Positions 10,824-21,397 of a stretch of 64,000 nt of DNA are shown piece by piece. Origin of the DNA: Steinernema hermaphroditum (Eukaryota > Nematoda > Chromadorea > Rhabditida > Steinernematidae); NCBI GenBank assembly GCA_030435675.1, contig CM059621.1, forward strand, positions 1,550,001-1,614,000, in the 5' to 3' direction. Numbering within the stretch: the stretch's first letter is position 1; each line of letters starts with the position of its first letter. A program made the translations under genes and the position numbers. Below the pieces are notes generated by a model. The model was not told the origin of the DNA and did no database searches. It was given only the letters and a program-made list of their open reading frames with translations.

Positions 10824-11231
10824 TCACTTCCTCTTCTTGCCACAGTAACAGCCGTATCCGTAACCATAGCCATAACCATACCCGTAGCCGTAGCCGTAAC
10901 CGTAACCGTACCCATAGCCACCCCATCGCCATGGTCGCCAACGTCGCCAGCCCCAGCCTCCTCCCCAAAAGCCGTATCGTCGCGATCGATCTCTGAAAAT
11001 GCTGACATAAATCGTTAACATTTAGCATTCTTACAGCTGCTTGTCTCCTTTCTCTTCTGCTGAACCACGTGCTGCTGCTTGAGATGAAAGGTTTGAAATT
11101 TCATCTTCCGTACTTGCTGCTGAAGTCTTCTCCAATTCTGTCGGACCTTCGGCCTGTTTAGGTTGAGGCGCTGACTCGCTGCATAGCGCCAAAAGAAGAA
11201 TAACAAGTAAGGGACCAAGAAACAGACGCAT
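10824..11231 (-). CDS. Secreted Gly/Tyr/Trp/Arg-rich peptide, antimicrobial type
   Basis: 121 residues in two exons (11035-11231 and 10824-10992, intron 42 nt). Residues 1-20 are a signal peptide (MRLFLGPLLVILLLALCSES). An acidic Glu/Ser/Ala-rich pro-region follows, then DRSRR, a likely cleavage site. The mature part begins YGFWGGGWGWRRWRPWRWGG, continues with about eleven YG dipeptides and ends CYCGKKRK. Gly/Tyr-rich secreted peptides of this kind include the nlp and cnc antimicrobial peptides of C. elegans, made in the epidermis. The Trp/Arg block is unusual and would favour membrane binding. A TATA box lies about 50 bp upstream of the start codon. Family membership is by composition only. 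Confidence 0.8.
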
Positions 11232-11278
11232 AGTCCCTTGACTTTGCCGTCTACTTTGCTCTGGTCTTCAAAGAGCGC

Positions 11279-11285
11279 TTTTATA
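11279..11285 (-). promoter_or_regulatory. TATA box of the Gly/Tyr-rich peptide gene
   Basis: Minus-strand GGTATAAAAGCG lies about 50 bp upstream of ATG 11231, a normal distance for a TATA element with a short leader. It suggests strong, inducible transcription. Confidence 0.55.
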
Positions 11286-11681
11286 CCCGCACTAAATTAA
11301 AATCGGCCGTACTAGATGGAGTAGTTTGGCGAGTTGCATCGTGTTTTGAAAAGGACAGGGCATGCTCGCTGAACATCGTCCTTTAGAGGTAATTACTAAC
11401 ACAGTACTAACACAGTGTTTCGTATGGGCGTTGACTTTTTGAAAAAAGTGGGCCTTTTATGATGGAATATGTCGTTTTTAACAGCGTCGGTATCGAAATA
11501 TTGCCTCACTGATTATCAGCCACACTTACAAGGTAATGTGCTCGAATTCAACGATAGTGCTTGGCCTAGATAAATTGTAAATTTATGTCCTTTTCTACGT
11601 TCTTCAAATAAAAAAAACTTAGTTGGTACGGTGGGAATAAAGGATAATTACAAGCACGAAGTAGGTGTGTAATTTTAATTT
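11286..11681. other. Intergenic, nothing recognised
   Basis: No coding or repeat structure seen between the peptide gene and the srx-like receptor. Confidence 0.4.
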
Positions 11682-12975
11682 CTAATTCGCGGCTACTTCA
11701 TTTTCTTCTTTTGTCGTTGGCCTTCCAGTGCTCACGGCTTTTGTCTTAGTTTGTGGACGAACATTAGCCTCAGCCGTATTGCCCTTAGGCGCTACGCTCG
11801 CCGTTCCTTTTCCAAATAGAACACGGCGGCATTCCGGGTTACACAGAACCATCGACACCCTATGAGTAATACCAAAGTACAATACAGTTACAACCTGTAA
11901 GGCATACGTGTTAAATGTGTAGACGAAGAGCACTCCGTCATAGCTCAGCAGGGCACCTACTATGCTGAGGTGCGTCTTCGTGTTGCACAGTAAAATCATC
12001 AAGGCAATAAACATCATGAGTATGTCCTGGATAACACCCTGAAATCTGGTCTTTCCAAGACAACTTGAAACTGTATGTTACCAGTACGAACAGCCGAACA
12101 TCTCTTCGGAATTCCTCACTTTGGTATCTCGCTCTGGAAGTCTAAATTGTTTTTTAGTCACCTGTGCCGGCGGAATGTGAAACATACAAATCTGACATGT
12201 CCTATTTTGCAAAACGTCGCAAAATTGATTGCTGCAGTGCCGGAACATGCAATTATGAAACACGCCTTTACCAAGACGTAGACCAGAAGAGAATAGTCTC
12301 GTTCCATGTCGGCGCTGCATTTGGGAAAAACATTGGCGTAGAACCGAGGTCCGTATGCAATATTTTGACACGGCAATACTAAAAGAACACATCGTTCAGG
12401 GCACACTCTGCTCGAACTCACTTATATAGAGTGCCGGGATGCTCACTGATTGACAAGCTCCGAAAATCGCCACGAACCAGCACATCTTTTTCTTGAAAAT
12501 TCCTCTGTAATGCATGGGATACCAAACGGCGACAAAACGATTGATGGCGATCACCAAGTTCATGACACATTGAAGATAGGTAAATGTAAAGGCGTAGTGA
12601 TAGACGACGATCGAGACGTAAGGATTCATGTTTGCGCTTTGCCTGAAGCGTTGTATAGTCTCGCAAATGGATTGGAAGTACCTACAGTATCGTAACTGGC
12701 CCAGTATACAATGCATACGAGAGATCCGAGCACATCTCGGCAATAGTTCTTGTCGCCCAGAGGAACCCAAAGGCGTTATGGAAGATTTTAATTCTTTTGA
12801 TCATACATAGGTCAACAATTCCCGATCCAAACGCGATCACGCCGCCCTAAAGCACTGTTTACGCTTTAAAAAATGTACCCACCACTGTTGTCAGAATCCC
12901 AAAAATGAGATCAGTTGTTGTAGCATATCCCCTTCCTTGCAACTCACTACCATATACGAAGGTGGAGTTGTTCAT
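11682..12975 (-). CDS. Serpentine chemoreceptor, srx-like
   Basis: 360 residues in six exons: 12883-12975, 12686-12846, 12422-12642, 12188-12378, 12082-12141, 11682-12038. Introns are 36-46 nt and all frames close. Landmarks: FHNAFGFLWATRTIAEM in helix 2, GPVTIL at its end, then CVMNLVIAINRFVAVWYPMHY after helix 3, matching the srx NR...Y pattern. Helix 7 is LYFGITHRVSMVLCNPECRRVL. The C-tail is long, basic and Thr/Lys-rich. It is more divergent than the srx gene at 8137, lacking the DG...FN motif near the end, so the subfamily is less sure than the receptor call. Confidence 0.83.
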
Positions 12976-14124
12976 TTTCTGAAACTGGACACTCCGATAT
13001 ATGTATAACAAAAATCACTAATGCACATGAGTCTAAAACACAGTCCGAAAAACATCGCCTACTTAGATTTCTATCTGAAAGTGCTCGTGCTGAACAATTG
13101 CAATTTTCTAATCTTTCGGTTTTCTTTCACTGTTTTTCGCACTCTGCTAATAGCTTTGTTATTGTCTGCCTGATACAGTGGGACTTGAGTAATTCATTTC
13201 CTGAAATTAAAAACACTTACACTTTGCCGCTACCGTACGCCAGATCCAAAGCACACTACCACATACGCAGCACACCAAAAGAGATTTCTCGCTCTTTTTA
13301 AACACATCCTTGACAATAGGAAATTTTTAATCTTGGGGTTAGATGTCGCTGATTTCCGCCCTTTCTCAATAGCTTTCTGATTATTGTCTGCCTGGCACAC
13401 CGGTCTTAGCATAAACATAACATTTTCCAACACGAAAAATGAAAACACAGTCGTTTTCTTAATGACTACGTGCGTAATCTGTGTCGTAATGAACGTGATT
13501 CATACACGATTCGTGAAATGCGCTGGATGCTGTCTAAAACGAATTTACTAATTTATTTGCGATATGTAATATTGTACATGTTGTCACACTCCATATTCAA
13601 CCGCTGCTACCTGGTTTCTTGTCGCGCGGTGCTACCATGTTCTTTTCCCAGATTCCTACCTTCGGCGCCAATTCATCAATCCATCTTGTTCGCGGTTGTC
13701 AGTTCGTTGTGGTCTGTAAGTGACTGTTTATCATAAAGTCTTGCCAGTTCTCTGAATATTTCTTCGAGTTGTGCAGATGTGAAGAGCTTCAGACTTATAG
13801 TATCTCTCTGGCGTACTCCTCTCTTTATTCGAACAGGCGCTGACTTTTGTCCAAGTTGAATGCTGGACTAGGTTTCTTCGTAGATTTTCCGCACCAAGTC
13901 GACGAGTTTAGCCGACACTCCTTGACGCTTGATTGCATTCCACACCGAATTAAAAAGACCGCAAAAAGGTTTTGATTGCAGGCGGATTCATACGCGGTCC
14001 CTCTGATCAGACACAGTATTTATTACTGTTGTAATCGAGAAACACTGGATGATCAAAAGAAAGCACGCTCACTGAAAAGATGCTTATTATCTCGTTATAT
14101 ATTATCGTATGCACCAGCTATACT
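12976..14124. repeat. Intergenic with a direct repeat; no gene seen
   Basis: AATAGCTTTGTTATTGTCTGCCTG near 13150 recurs as AATAGCTTTCTGATTATTGTCTGCCTG near 13368, each preceded by CTTTC-rich sequence, suggesting an old local duplication. No splice-consistent reading frame was found in the remaining sequence. Confidence 0.4.
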
Positions 14125-14763
14125 CTATTTTTGCAGGATCGGCTCCAGTTCATCTTGATTATCTGCAGGATTGGCGACGAATTTTTTATAATGAGGATCT
14201 GCAATCAAATCAATAACTAAACAACGCAAACCATTCGGTCTTACTCTCAAGTAGAGTTTTTATGTGAGGATAGTAGTGAAACAATGCGGCCTTGTCCGCC
14301 TCCGTCATTGCAGAAATATCAGAGTCAATGAGCTTAAGACTCCGAAGGAACGCCGATTGATTGCACATGCCTTCTACGAACCAGTCATTGATCTCTGACC
14401 TCCGGTCCTGGATGAACTTCTTTACAGCTTTTGGCAAAGCATCCTCCTTCTGTCGCCTATGAGTTTCGAAGACGGCTAGCTTCTCATATAGTGCGCGGTC
14501 AATGCTTTTGGCCAGAGTTACGAAGTCGTGGAAATTGACGGGATGTCCAGATGTGGTTCCAAACACGGAGGCCACCTTGTCGTATGAGGTTCGTTCAGTT
14601 TAGTTTAACTGAGCCATTCATTAATTAACAGCAACATGAAAGGAGAAACCTTATTGTAAAAGTTGATGCTATCGTCAGAAGCAAAGGCCTGGGCCACGAG
14701 ATTTTCAGGACGAGCTAGAGCTGATGCAAAGAAAACAAGGAGACAAGCCGCCAAAAGGAACAT
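14125..14763 (-). CDS. Secreted helical protein, family not recognised
   Basis: 172 residues in three exons (14650-14763, 14245-14575, 14125-14198; introns 74 and 46 nt). Exon 1 encodes the signal peptide MFLLAACLLVFFASALA. The mature protein looks all-helical, with many charged residues and one Cys. Segments include HDFVTLAKSIDRALYEKL, ALPKAVKKFIQDRRSEIN and SDISAMTEADKAALFHYYPH, and it ends EPILQK. The architecture is reminiscent of nematode secreted SXP/RAL-2 (DUF148) or FAR-like proteins, but I do not see their defining motifs. Function unknown. Confidence 0.78.
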
Positions 14764-15566
14764 ATTTGTGATTGGTCAAGTTTTGATGAGCCTTAAGAAC
14801 CATCAAGTATCACGTACACAAAACCGGATTCTGAAAAACAACCTTTATTTGGGGCATGAGTTTGCAAAGTATCGATAACGCTGTGTTGCACGTTTGCATG
14901 TTTTCCTTATAATGGTACTCTATGGTTGGCAGTAAACAGTTCCAAAATGAATTTGCAGATATGTATGTGCTGTCAACGAGACATCGATGAAGATAACGAA
15001 GCGTAAAACTGTTTCAGGTCTTCCTGGTCTTCCGTCTTCCTTCCTATTACCTATGTGAACGGCTTTGGAATCGGTACACTCCTTTTAAGCTGCCTTGTGA
15101 GGAGAACCAAGAATAACAGCCACATTCTGGCCAGCGGAGCATAGGGATCCCTTTTCGCCTGAGTCTACCTACAGTGTACGTGGCACTTGTTCCTTCCTGG
15201 TGCCGATGAACTACTGTATCTGAAACATGTTTCCGACGCACAACTCCGCTAACCTGTGGCGTATCCAATCAGCAATGCGGTGTGTCCCCCCAGTCATCAA
15301 ACGAACTATTGCACGAACTATGTGTGACGGCGTGAAAATAAGGGGGCGACAGAAAAGGAAATCGGTACAGTTTAAAGCTACCTACGGCTGCCTATGTACT
15401 TAAAGCTGCTTTCCTATTACTTAGTGCCGGAGTGCCATCCTGTTGCACATAAAAAATCGACGTTTCAAAGCATTTTTCTCTGAATGAAGTCGTGTTTGAA
15501 TGTTTAATATAAACTACAAATCGACATTGTGTATAACATGGTCAAATAGTAAAAGTTGCCCATGAA
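14764..15566. other. Intergenic, nothing recognised
   Basis: No supported gene, RNA or repeat was found in this stretch. Confidence 0.4.
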
Positions 15567-17283
15567 CTATCCGATGGTTTTGATCGACTGTCCTCTGTGC
15601 TCGGGATCTTGGGGATCATTATCTGCGGATCTTTTTGAATTATTAGCTGAAGAGACATTGACGAATTGTTTACGAGAACTGGTTGCAATCCTATGGCTTT
15701 TAAAATGAAGGAGTTCAAGGAAGCCGCGTCGCATCTAAACAAGATATGTATTTCTATGTCGAGTACGGCACAGTATATACCTGGAAGTCAGTTATGAAGC
15801 TGAAGATCGGATCAAGAATTATGCGAATGACCAGCGTGATGCGAATTAGTCCAAGCAAGCGGAACATTTCTGCGACGTTTCTTTGCCAGAAGCACTTGTC
15901 AGTGTGTATGAGGAGGACAAGTCCCCAAATGACGTAGAACGCATTAAGGAATCCGAATGTTCCCACGTTCAGGGCTAGCTTCCAGAGCGGAAAGCGAGTT
16001 TTGCTCTGCACCTGATCTTTTCTGTCCCGTTTGCGATTAAACGAGTCAACGAAACGCTGGGCTCGGCGAATGAAGAACACTGAAACATCATTGATTCGTA
16101 CTTCGAGGTGCTATCTGTTGGGTAGTAGTCCCCCCCCACGGCGTCTAGACTAACCAGACGTTCTTTTGTGAGTTTTGTGACGATAGAACATACAAAAAGG
16201 ATGTACTTGTAGATAAAGATCGACGTCAAAGAGGTTATCTTTTGACAGCGCTTCTGGTTTGCTAAGTAATTTGGGATGTCTACAGTACTGTTGACGAGAT
16301 CGCTGACGATCGGAGACAAAGGGAAAGGGCAAGCGGTTTTTTCTGACTTTTTTTCTACGTTGGCTTTAATTCTCACCTGTTATGAAGAATGTGAAAATGG
16401 TCAAGAAGTAAACAGTCGACGTAAGTACACTTCTCGAACGGTACATAACCACTAAGCAAGTCTCTCGTTTACAACCGGACCATTCATTCAGAGTCGGTAT
16501 TAACACAAGTGCCATTGATGTGAGGGCATAAGCGACCATGAAGAGGAAGACAACCCAGCTGAAACTGCACATTTCTGGCATATGAGGTGTCTATTATTAA
16601 ACCTGGCAATCATCATGTAGATACATCGCTTCATCGTGACCATTCGGCGATATTGGAATGGCCTCGCCACGGCGTAAAGCTTCATCAAACTGAGTGAAAC
16701 ATACGAAATCATGGCTGACCAGAATGACGCCACGAAGAATAGGTCTAATATGCTGACTATGTCCCGGCTAAAATATTTTCTACAAATCAGAAATAGCCTA
16801 TCATTAGTTGACTTACCTAGGCTCCTCCGATAGCAACACGTATCCGGCCAGGAATATCGCACATATGCAGGCAAGAGCGTCGCCAATAGCTCGGTTCAGC
16901 AGCAGAACGTAACATTTTCTGCTCACGCGGCGTTGCTTAATTGCATTATAGATGACGATGATGTAGATGACAGTAAGAGCCAGGGCAGTCGTGGAAAATG
17001 GAAGTGAAAGCCAGCCGAGGAACGTTTTGTAGACCCAAGCAAGTCGCAGCGTGCGATGTCTCTGAATACACCTGTTACAAGGCTAATTACTGCAAAACAT
17101 TGTTATTCCCACAGACTCAGCAGCCTATACGTTCCCGAAAATAGCAATTTTTCCTATTGGTGTTTTTGTATTTGTTAGTGTGAGAAGAACCGGTTCTGTG
17201 AACTTTGATCGGTAAGGAATTGTGATTGTTATGTAATTCTTTTGGAATGTGGTAGTGTGATCAACTTGAAACGAAATATTCAT
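15567..17283 (-). CDS. Rhodopsin-like seven-helix receptor, nematode chemoreceptor class
   Basis: 407 residues in six exons: 17131-17283, 16817-17061, 16603-16779, 16377-16558, 15781-16079, 15567-15734. The fifth intron is long (16080-16376). It contains a deceptive open frame, but skipping it joins helix 5 smoothly (FFIT to VFFIRRAQRF). Helix 1 ends IYIIVIYNAIKQRR, helix 2 starts CYVLLLNRAIGD, and after helix 3 there is LMKLYAVARPFQYRR in the DRY position. Helix 7 ends IILDPIFSFITD, an NPxxY variant. The C-tail is rich in Ser, Asp and Arg. An alternative start at 17319 adds 12 residues. It fits rhodopsin-like families such as srsx or srw more than srx; subfamily unresolved. Confidence 0.8.
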
Positions 17284-17439
17284 GGTAAACACAGCACAAT
17301 TGCCGAATATCCGCCACAAACCATTAGATGCAATGGGGGTAACAGAAATAGGCGCACCTCTTAGGTAAAGTGTAGATTACCGATTTACCCTGGGTTTTCA
17401 AATGTAGGCGCTAAACCAAGGACACTTAGATGTGTAAGT

Positions 17440-17710
17440 TGTCGGGCAAAAACGTAATAAAAAACGGGATTTCGCAAGCCGAGCCGGCAATATATACTAG
17501 GAGCAATTCTGACCGTTCGCGGGGATCGGCAATAAGGGCGCAGACGACGAGAGACAATGGGCAGTGGCGGCGGAGCAAAGGCATCTGATTTTCTCTCGTC
17601 GACTGCTGCCGTTGCCCGCGAACGGTCGAAATTTTCCCTAGGATATATTTCCGAACCCGACTCGGGCTCGGACTCGGCTCAGAGGCTCGGGCTCGGCTCC
17701 AGTTCATTTG
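17440..17710. repeat. Inverted repeat around GACCGTTCGCGGG with GGCTCGG runs
   Basis: ATATATACTAGGAGCAATTCTGACCGTTCGCGGGG near 17490-17524 is inverted as CCCGCGAACGGTCGAAATTTTCCCTAGGATATATT near 17615-17650. GAGCCGG / CCCGACTCGGGCTCGG lies outside the arms. A related half-copy lies at about 22040-22140 (CCCGCGAACGGTCGCAGTCTC...GTATATTTGCCGGGCCTCGGCTC), so this is a dispersed repeat. Confidence 0.65.
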
Positions 17711-17944
17711 GCATCTCTCATCTTGAGGTCGTGATTATAGACATAACGTTGGAATTGTGTATTCTACTAGCATTCGAGATTTAAAATAGTGCTAGAGCTT
17801 AGCGAAAGCTCTGCTAAGAGCCCACAAACTTTCGACTTGTGGGCCACTTCTGTTAACGAATAGTATATAAGGTTGTCGAATCGATTCGAAACGAATGATT
17901 CGCGTTTTCAGGAATACTGATATCCCCATTTTCGAATATCGAAT

Positions 17945-18010
17945 GAAGTGGTACCAGACACCACGGGGGACTGAACCCACAGTTATACATTTCGCACTCA
18001 ACTAACCATG
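17945..18010 (-). repeat. tRNA-like (SINE-head-like) sequence
   Basis: On the minus strand CATGGTTAGTTGAGTGCG resembles a pol III A box. About 20 bp later GTGGGTTCAGTCCCCC resembles a B box. A second B-box-like copy (GTGGGTTCAGCTCCCC) lies near 21633-21652 (-), and GCGGGTTCGACACC near 39634-39650 (-). No cloverleaf can be drawn, so these may be tRNA-derived repeat heads rather than tRNAs. Confidence 0.3.
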
Positions 18011-18118
18011 AAAATCTCGATGCGCTCATTGGCGGACATGTTTAGGAAGCATGCCGTTCTTAGGTAGGCGGACGACATCCCGAAGTGAGGATCTCGGTAA
18101 TATTTAGTAATGTCTTGA

Positions 18119-18373
18119 TTTCGAACCTGAAGACGATACACTAAAACGGGGCAACATCGTCGCGACGCCAAAACAACTGCTTTCGTAGTGGGAGAGCTGG
18201 TGGGCGAAAGGAAAACAGATTCCGGACCTAAACGACCGTCTTTCCACGTTCTTCTTACCTTCCAACACGCCTTTACAGGTTGTGATAACATGGGAAAGAG
18301 CTGGTCCACTAAGAAGAATTTCTTCATGTTCAGTGAGAAACATTTGACGACACCGGAAACTGGAAATATTTGA
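18119..18373 (+). pseudogene. Possible transposon-ORF fragment with a HAFTGCD motif
   Basis: An open stretch reads TTAFVVGELVGERK, then VLLTFQHAFTGCDNMGKSWS and KNFFMF. The HA(L/F)TGCD...GK pattern followed by aromatic residues is common in an uncharacterised protein family linked to transposable elements. Stops bound it on both sides. The motif match is from memory of the pattern only. Confidence 0.3.
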
Positions 18374-19030
18374 CTTGTCGCATTCGGAGTAAATAAACAG
18401 TTTCTATAAGCTGGTGGTCGCTTTTGTGCGGTCTTGTTTTCGCCTTTCCAGTAGCCCATTTCACTTGTGGACATGATTTCGAGGCATTTCCGATGAGTCG
18501 TGCACACAGCGGGTAGCTCGATTACTGCACTGGCTATGAACTGGCTCGATTACTTCGGTCGCACTGTGATGTTTTAATGCGCTTTCCATTTTCGGAAAAA
18601 AGCCAGGACCTCTGAAAAACCCTTGATTGTTATACGTTTTCAGGAGTTTGGGCTGCCTATCTTCATCTTATGACCCTTCGTTTTGTGAGTCTTCGGCCAA
18701 TACGCAACTATGTGTGCGATAGAAATACCAGTTTTTCGATGACTTGCAACTTCCTTGTCTAAGGTCGTAAGCGAAACAAACAACGAGTGCATTTACGGTT
18801 TCAGCAAAAGTCACTTGTCTCTTTTTGGCGGGTTCAAAGACCACTTATTTCGATTCGGACATATTGGCACAGGTGGCGACTGGCCGCGTTGTCCGTCCGC
18901 TATATGTAATGTAGCTGAGGTCGTTTTTTTGTGAAATGATCGCTCCCCAGAATGTCCAGCACAATGTCCTTCCACATGTTCTCTTTGTGCAGCGTACGCT
19001 GTTGGTAGTACACACACAAGTTCCGCTTGT

Positions 19031-19130
19031 GTCATTAGCTTTGTTTTCGCCTTTCGGCGCAACGTTTTTCGCCAAACAAATCGATTTGTGAGGCTGTCAC
19101 ATTCTAAGAGTTGGCGTTTTCGGCTGCCGA
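19031..19130 (+). promoter_or_regulatory. Conserved upstream block of family A, copy 1
   Basis: TTTGTTTTCGCCTTTCGGCGCAA, then AATCGATTTGTGAGGCTGTC and AGAGTTGGCGTTTTCGGCTG, starting about 220 bp before the A1 start. The block at 20299-20391 before A2 is nearly the same. Diverged versions precede the other copies. Confidence 0.55.
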
Positions 19131-19260
19131 GCAATGTGTCTAATAACTACTTTCACTTCCTGAAAGTTTTCCACCAACGACATTGCTCGGCCTTCAGACT
19201 GCTTCTGCGTGACACTGACGCCATTGTCAATTGAAATGGAAATGCCAGCGAATTAGAAAC

Positions 19261-19876
19261 ATGTGCTATAATGACGACGACGGATGCAAATTCTGTTGTT
19301 GTACATGTGGAGTTTTGGTGAGTGCTCTCTTTATTCTGACATGACGAAAACATGGAACCGTAACAAGATTCAACAGAACATTTCAGAGAGCAACAAATGT
19401 GATCGCTGTTCTTACCGTGATCATCGCTATCGGCAACATGAAACAACTACCCACAGCTGATCTAGAGTCCAATGTCCAAATTCCAATGTTTGTCGCGAAT
19501 TTGTCAATTGGTGTGGCGGCAACTGTTATTGTTTTCAGAACATGGAACTGCTCGCTGGCGATTCCACTTGTAGGTTGATAATGAAAAATCTTACAATTTA
19601 TAGCACGGTTAAGGCAATCGTCTGTGTGGGCTTATGCGTCGTCTTTACATTCGCCGTGGTCCTGTTCAACACGGAACCTAGTGGTAAGAAAACGCACACA
19701 GAGTTACTCAAATATAAGCCATGAATTCAGATCAAAAGCTCGAGCACTGGATTGTGTTGGCGATAGAATTTTCACTCGCGCCATTGCTATACACATGTAT
19801 GGCGTTTGTTGCAAAACAATGCTGCAGGTGTTGGACGGGTTCAAGCACACGGCGGATGCAAATGACCGAAATTTGA
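19261..19876 (+). CDS. LAPTM-like four-helix membrane protein, family A copy 1
   Basis: 151 residues in four exons (19261-19317, 19387-19569, 19614-19683, 19731-19876). The N-terminus MCYNDDDGCKFCCCTCGVL has a Cys cluster suited to palmitoylation or metal binding. Helices: VIAVLTVIIAIG, FVANLSIGVAATVIVF, AIVCVGLCVVFTFAVVLF and IVLAIEFSLAPLLYTCMAFV, then KQCCRCW. The Cys-rich start, four helices and C-terminal QC motif resemble LAPTM4/5, lysosomal adaptor proteins. Similarity is by layout, not proven homology. A TTTCAG before exon 2 and 70-nt exon 3 match all other copies. Confidence 0.85.
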
Positions 19877-20099
19877 ACGAACTTGTGACAGTTGTAATAC
19901 AAGGATGTATTTTATAGCACACAAGAAATTTTGTGAAATTTGGCCTTTCACTTGCGTCGGTTGGGTCGTCCGCATTTCTGTCAGAAATAACTTACGTATG
20001 AGGCTATTTCTGGCCGTCGCTATTGACGCATTAATCAGCTTGACTCCCAAAACAGCGCCATCCAATTATGAGAATGCATCCCGTTTGTCGTTCTCTACC

Positions 20100-20240
20100 A
20101 CTGTGACGACACTCCGCCGCTTCAAAGCCCGCGCAACACTGATGAAATCGCCTCTTTCCCCTTTCACCATCGGATTTAGATGAGAAGCGGTGTGATATTC
20201 GTCGTTCTTGCGCTACAGGAGGTGCCATGCTCGGCATAAG
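20100..20240. repeat. Dispersed repeat fragment (CTTCAAAGCCCGCGC...ACTGATG)
   Basis: CTTCAAAGCCCGCGCAACACTGATGAAATCGCC here matches CTTCAAAGCCCGCGCACACTGATGGGACAGCC near 40163-40197 and, inverted, GTCCCATCAGTGTACGCGGGCTTC near 37571-37594. At least three copies occur in the window. Confidence 0.6.
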
Positions 20241-20292
20241 TCACTGGTTCGGGAGTCTAACCTGCGAAGGCACAAATTCTTGGAAGTAGATT

Positions 20293-20391
20293 GCTTCGCT
20301 TTGTTTTCGCCTTACGCGGCAAAGTTTTGTTGCAAAACAGATCGATTTGTGAGGCTGTCACATCCTAGGAATTGGCTTTTTCGGCTGCCAG
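20293..20391 (+). promoter_or_regulatory. Conserved upstream block of family A, copy 2
   Basis: TTTGTTTTCGCCTTACGCGGCAA, AGATCGATTTGTGAGGCTGTC and GGAATTGGCTTTTTCGGCTG, matching the A1 block with few changes, starting about 240 bp before ATG 20540. Confidence 0.55.
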
Positions 20392-20539
20392 CCAATTTAT
20401 AACAGGCTCTAGCTATCTGCTTTCACTTCTCGACAGTTTCATATCGACTTTAGAACTTAGCTTTCGGATTACTTCCGTCGCGCGTCAACACCATCTCTCA
20501 CTGAAATGAATATTTGAAGTGTTTCAGGGTATTAGAAAC

Positions 20540-21125
20540 ATGTCCTCTAATGAAGACGATGGATGCAAATTTTGTTGTTGCACATGTAGTGTTCTGGTGA
20601 GCTTTCTTTTTATTCATTTTGCTCACCTATCAGTTGTCAAAGAAGGTGAATCTCTAAACACATTAAAACGAGCCTTTCAGAAAGTGAGAAATATCATCGC
20701 CATTATTGCTGTGGTTATTGCTATCGGCAACGTGAAACAACTCCTGACAGCTGACATAGAGTCCAAAGTCCAAATTCCTATGCTTGTCGTGAATTTGTCA
20801 ATTGGTGTGGTGGCCACTATAATTGTATTCAGAACGTGGAACTGTTCGCCGGCGAATCCGCTTGTAGGTTACTGAAGGAATTACGACAATTTACATTATG
20901 ATTAAGGCCATCGTATGCATCGGCTTATGCGTTGTCATCACATCCGCCGTGGTCATAATTATCATTGAACCAAGTGGTAAGGAGACATTGTGTACAATTG
21001 GACATGCATATCCCATCGATTCAGAAAAAACTCCCGAACATTGGATTATACTAGCCATACAATATTTCCTTGGACCACTGGTCTGTATATGCCTGTTCTT
21101 CGGCACAAAACAATGCCGCAAGTAG
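20540..21125 (+). CDS. LAPTM-like four-helix membrane protein, family A copy 2
   Basis: 136 residues in four exons (20540-20596, 20681-20863, 20907-20976, 21025-21125). It is the closest relative of A1: MSSNEDDGCKFCCCTCSVL, helix 1 NIIAIIAVVIAIGNVKQLL, helix 2 VVNLSIGVVATIIVF, helix 3 AIVCIGLCVVITSAVVIIII, helix 4 IILAIQYFLGPLVCICLFF, ending TKQCRK. The stop TAG at 21123 cuts off a tail that is still readable afterwards (NGSTRMQMAET, like A1 SSTRRMQMTEI). The C-terminus was therefore shortened recently by a nonsense change after the last helix. Function may survive this. Confidence 0.85.
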
Positions 21126-21316
21126 TGGAAAAAGTCGAACGGAAGCACGAGAATGCAAATGGCGGAAACGTGAACTACCTTACAATAAATGCTTAAATGT
21201 CAAGTGGTGATTGTAATAAAATGATATAGGGCTCCGGAGACTTTTTGTGATTTCCTCTGGGAGAAAGTTCTGTCTTTTCGCGCGCGTTGTTGACTCCCTC
21301 AGCTTACGTCACTGGC

Positions 21317-21397
21317 GTTGTTTTCGTTTTTCGCCGCAAAAAACGCCGTTCGGCACAATATCGATTTTTCTAAGAGTTGGCGTTCTCGGCGACTGAG
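21317..21397 (+). promoter_or_regulatory. Family A upstream block, copy 3
   Basis: GTTGTTTTCGTTTTTCGCCGCAA, then ATATCGATTTTTCTAAGAGTTGGCGTTCTCGG. Same order of motifs as before A1 and A2, but about 1 kb before the A3 start, separated by inserted repeat DNA (22040-22140). Confidence 0.45.

Noticed and set aside
16080..16376. Extra receptor exon with a hydrophobic stretch (ITSLTSIFIYKYILFV)
   Set aside because: Including it separates helix 5 from its basic end and needs odd acceptors; treating the stretch as one intron gives clean phase and continuous helix 5.
17998..18507. A 169-residue minus-strand protein
   Set aside because: No membrane segments, signal or motif; composition looks random, and the plus strand carries a transposon-like motif instead.
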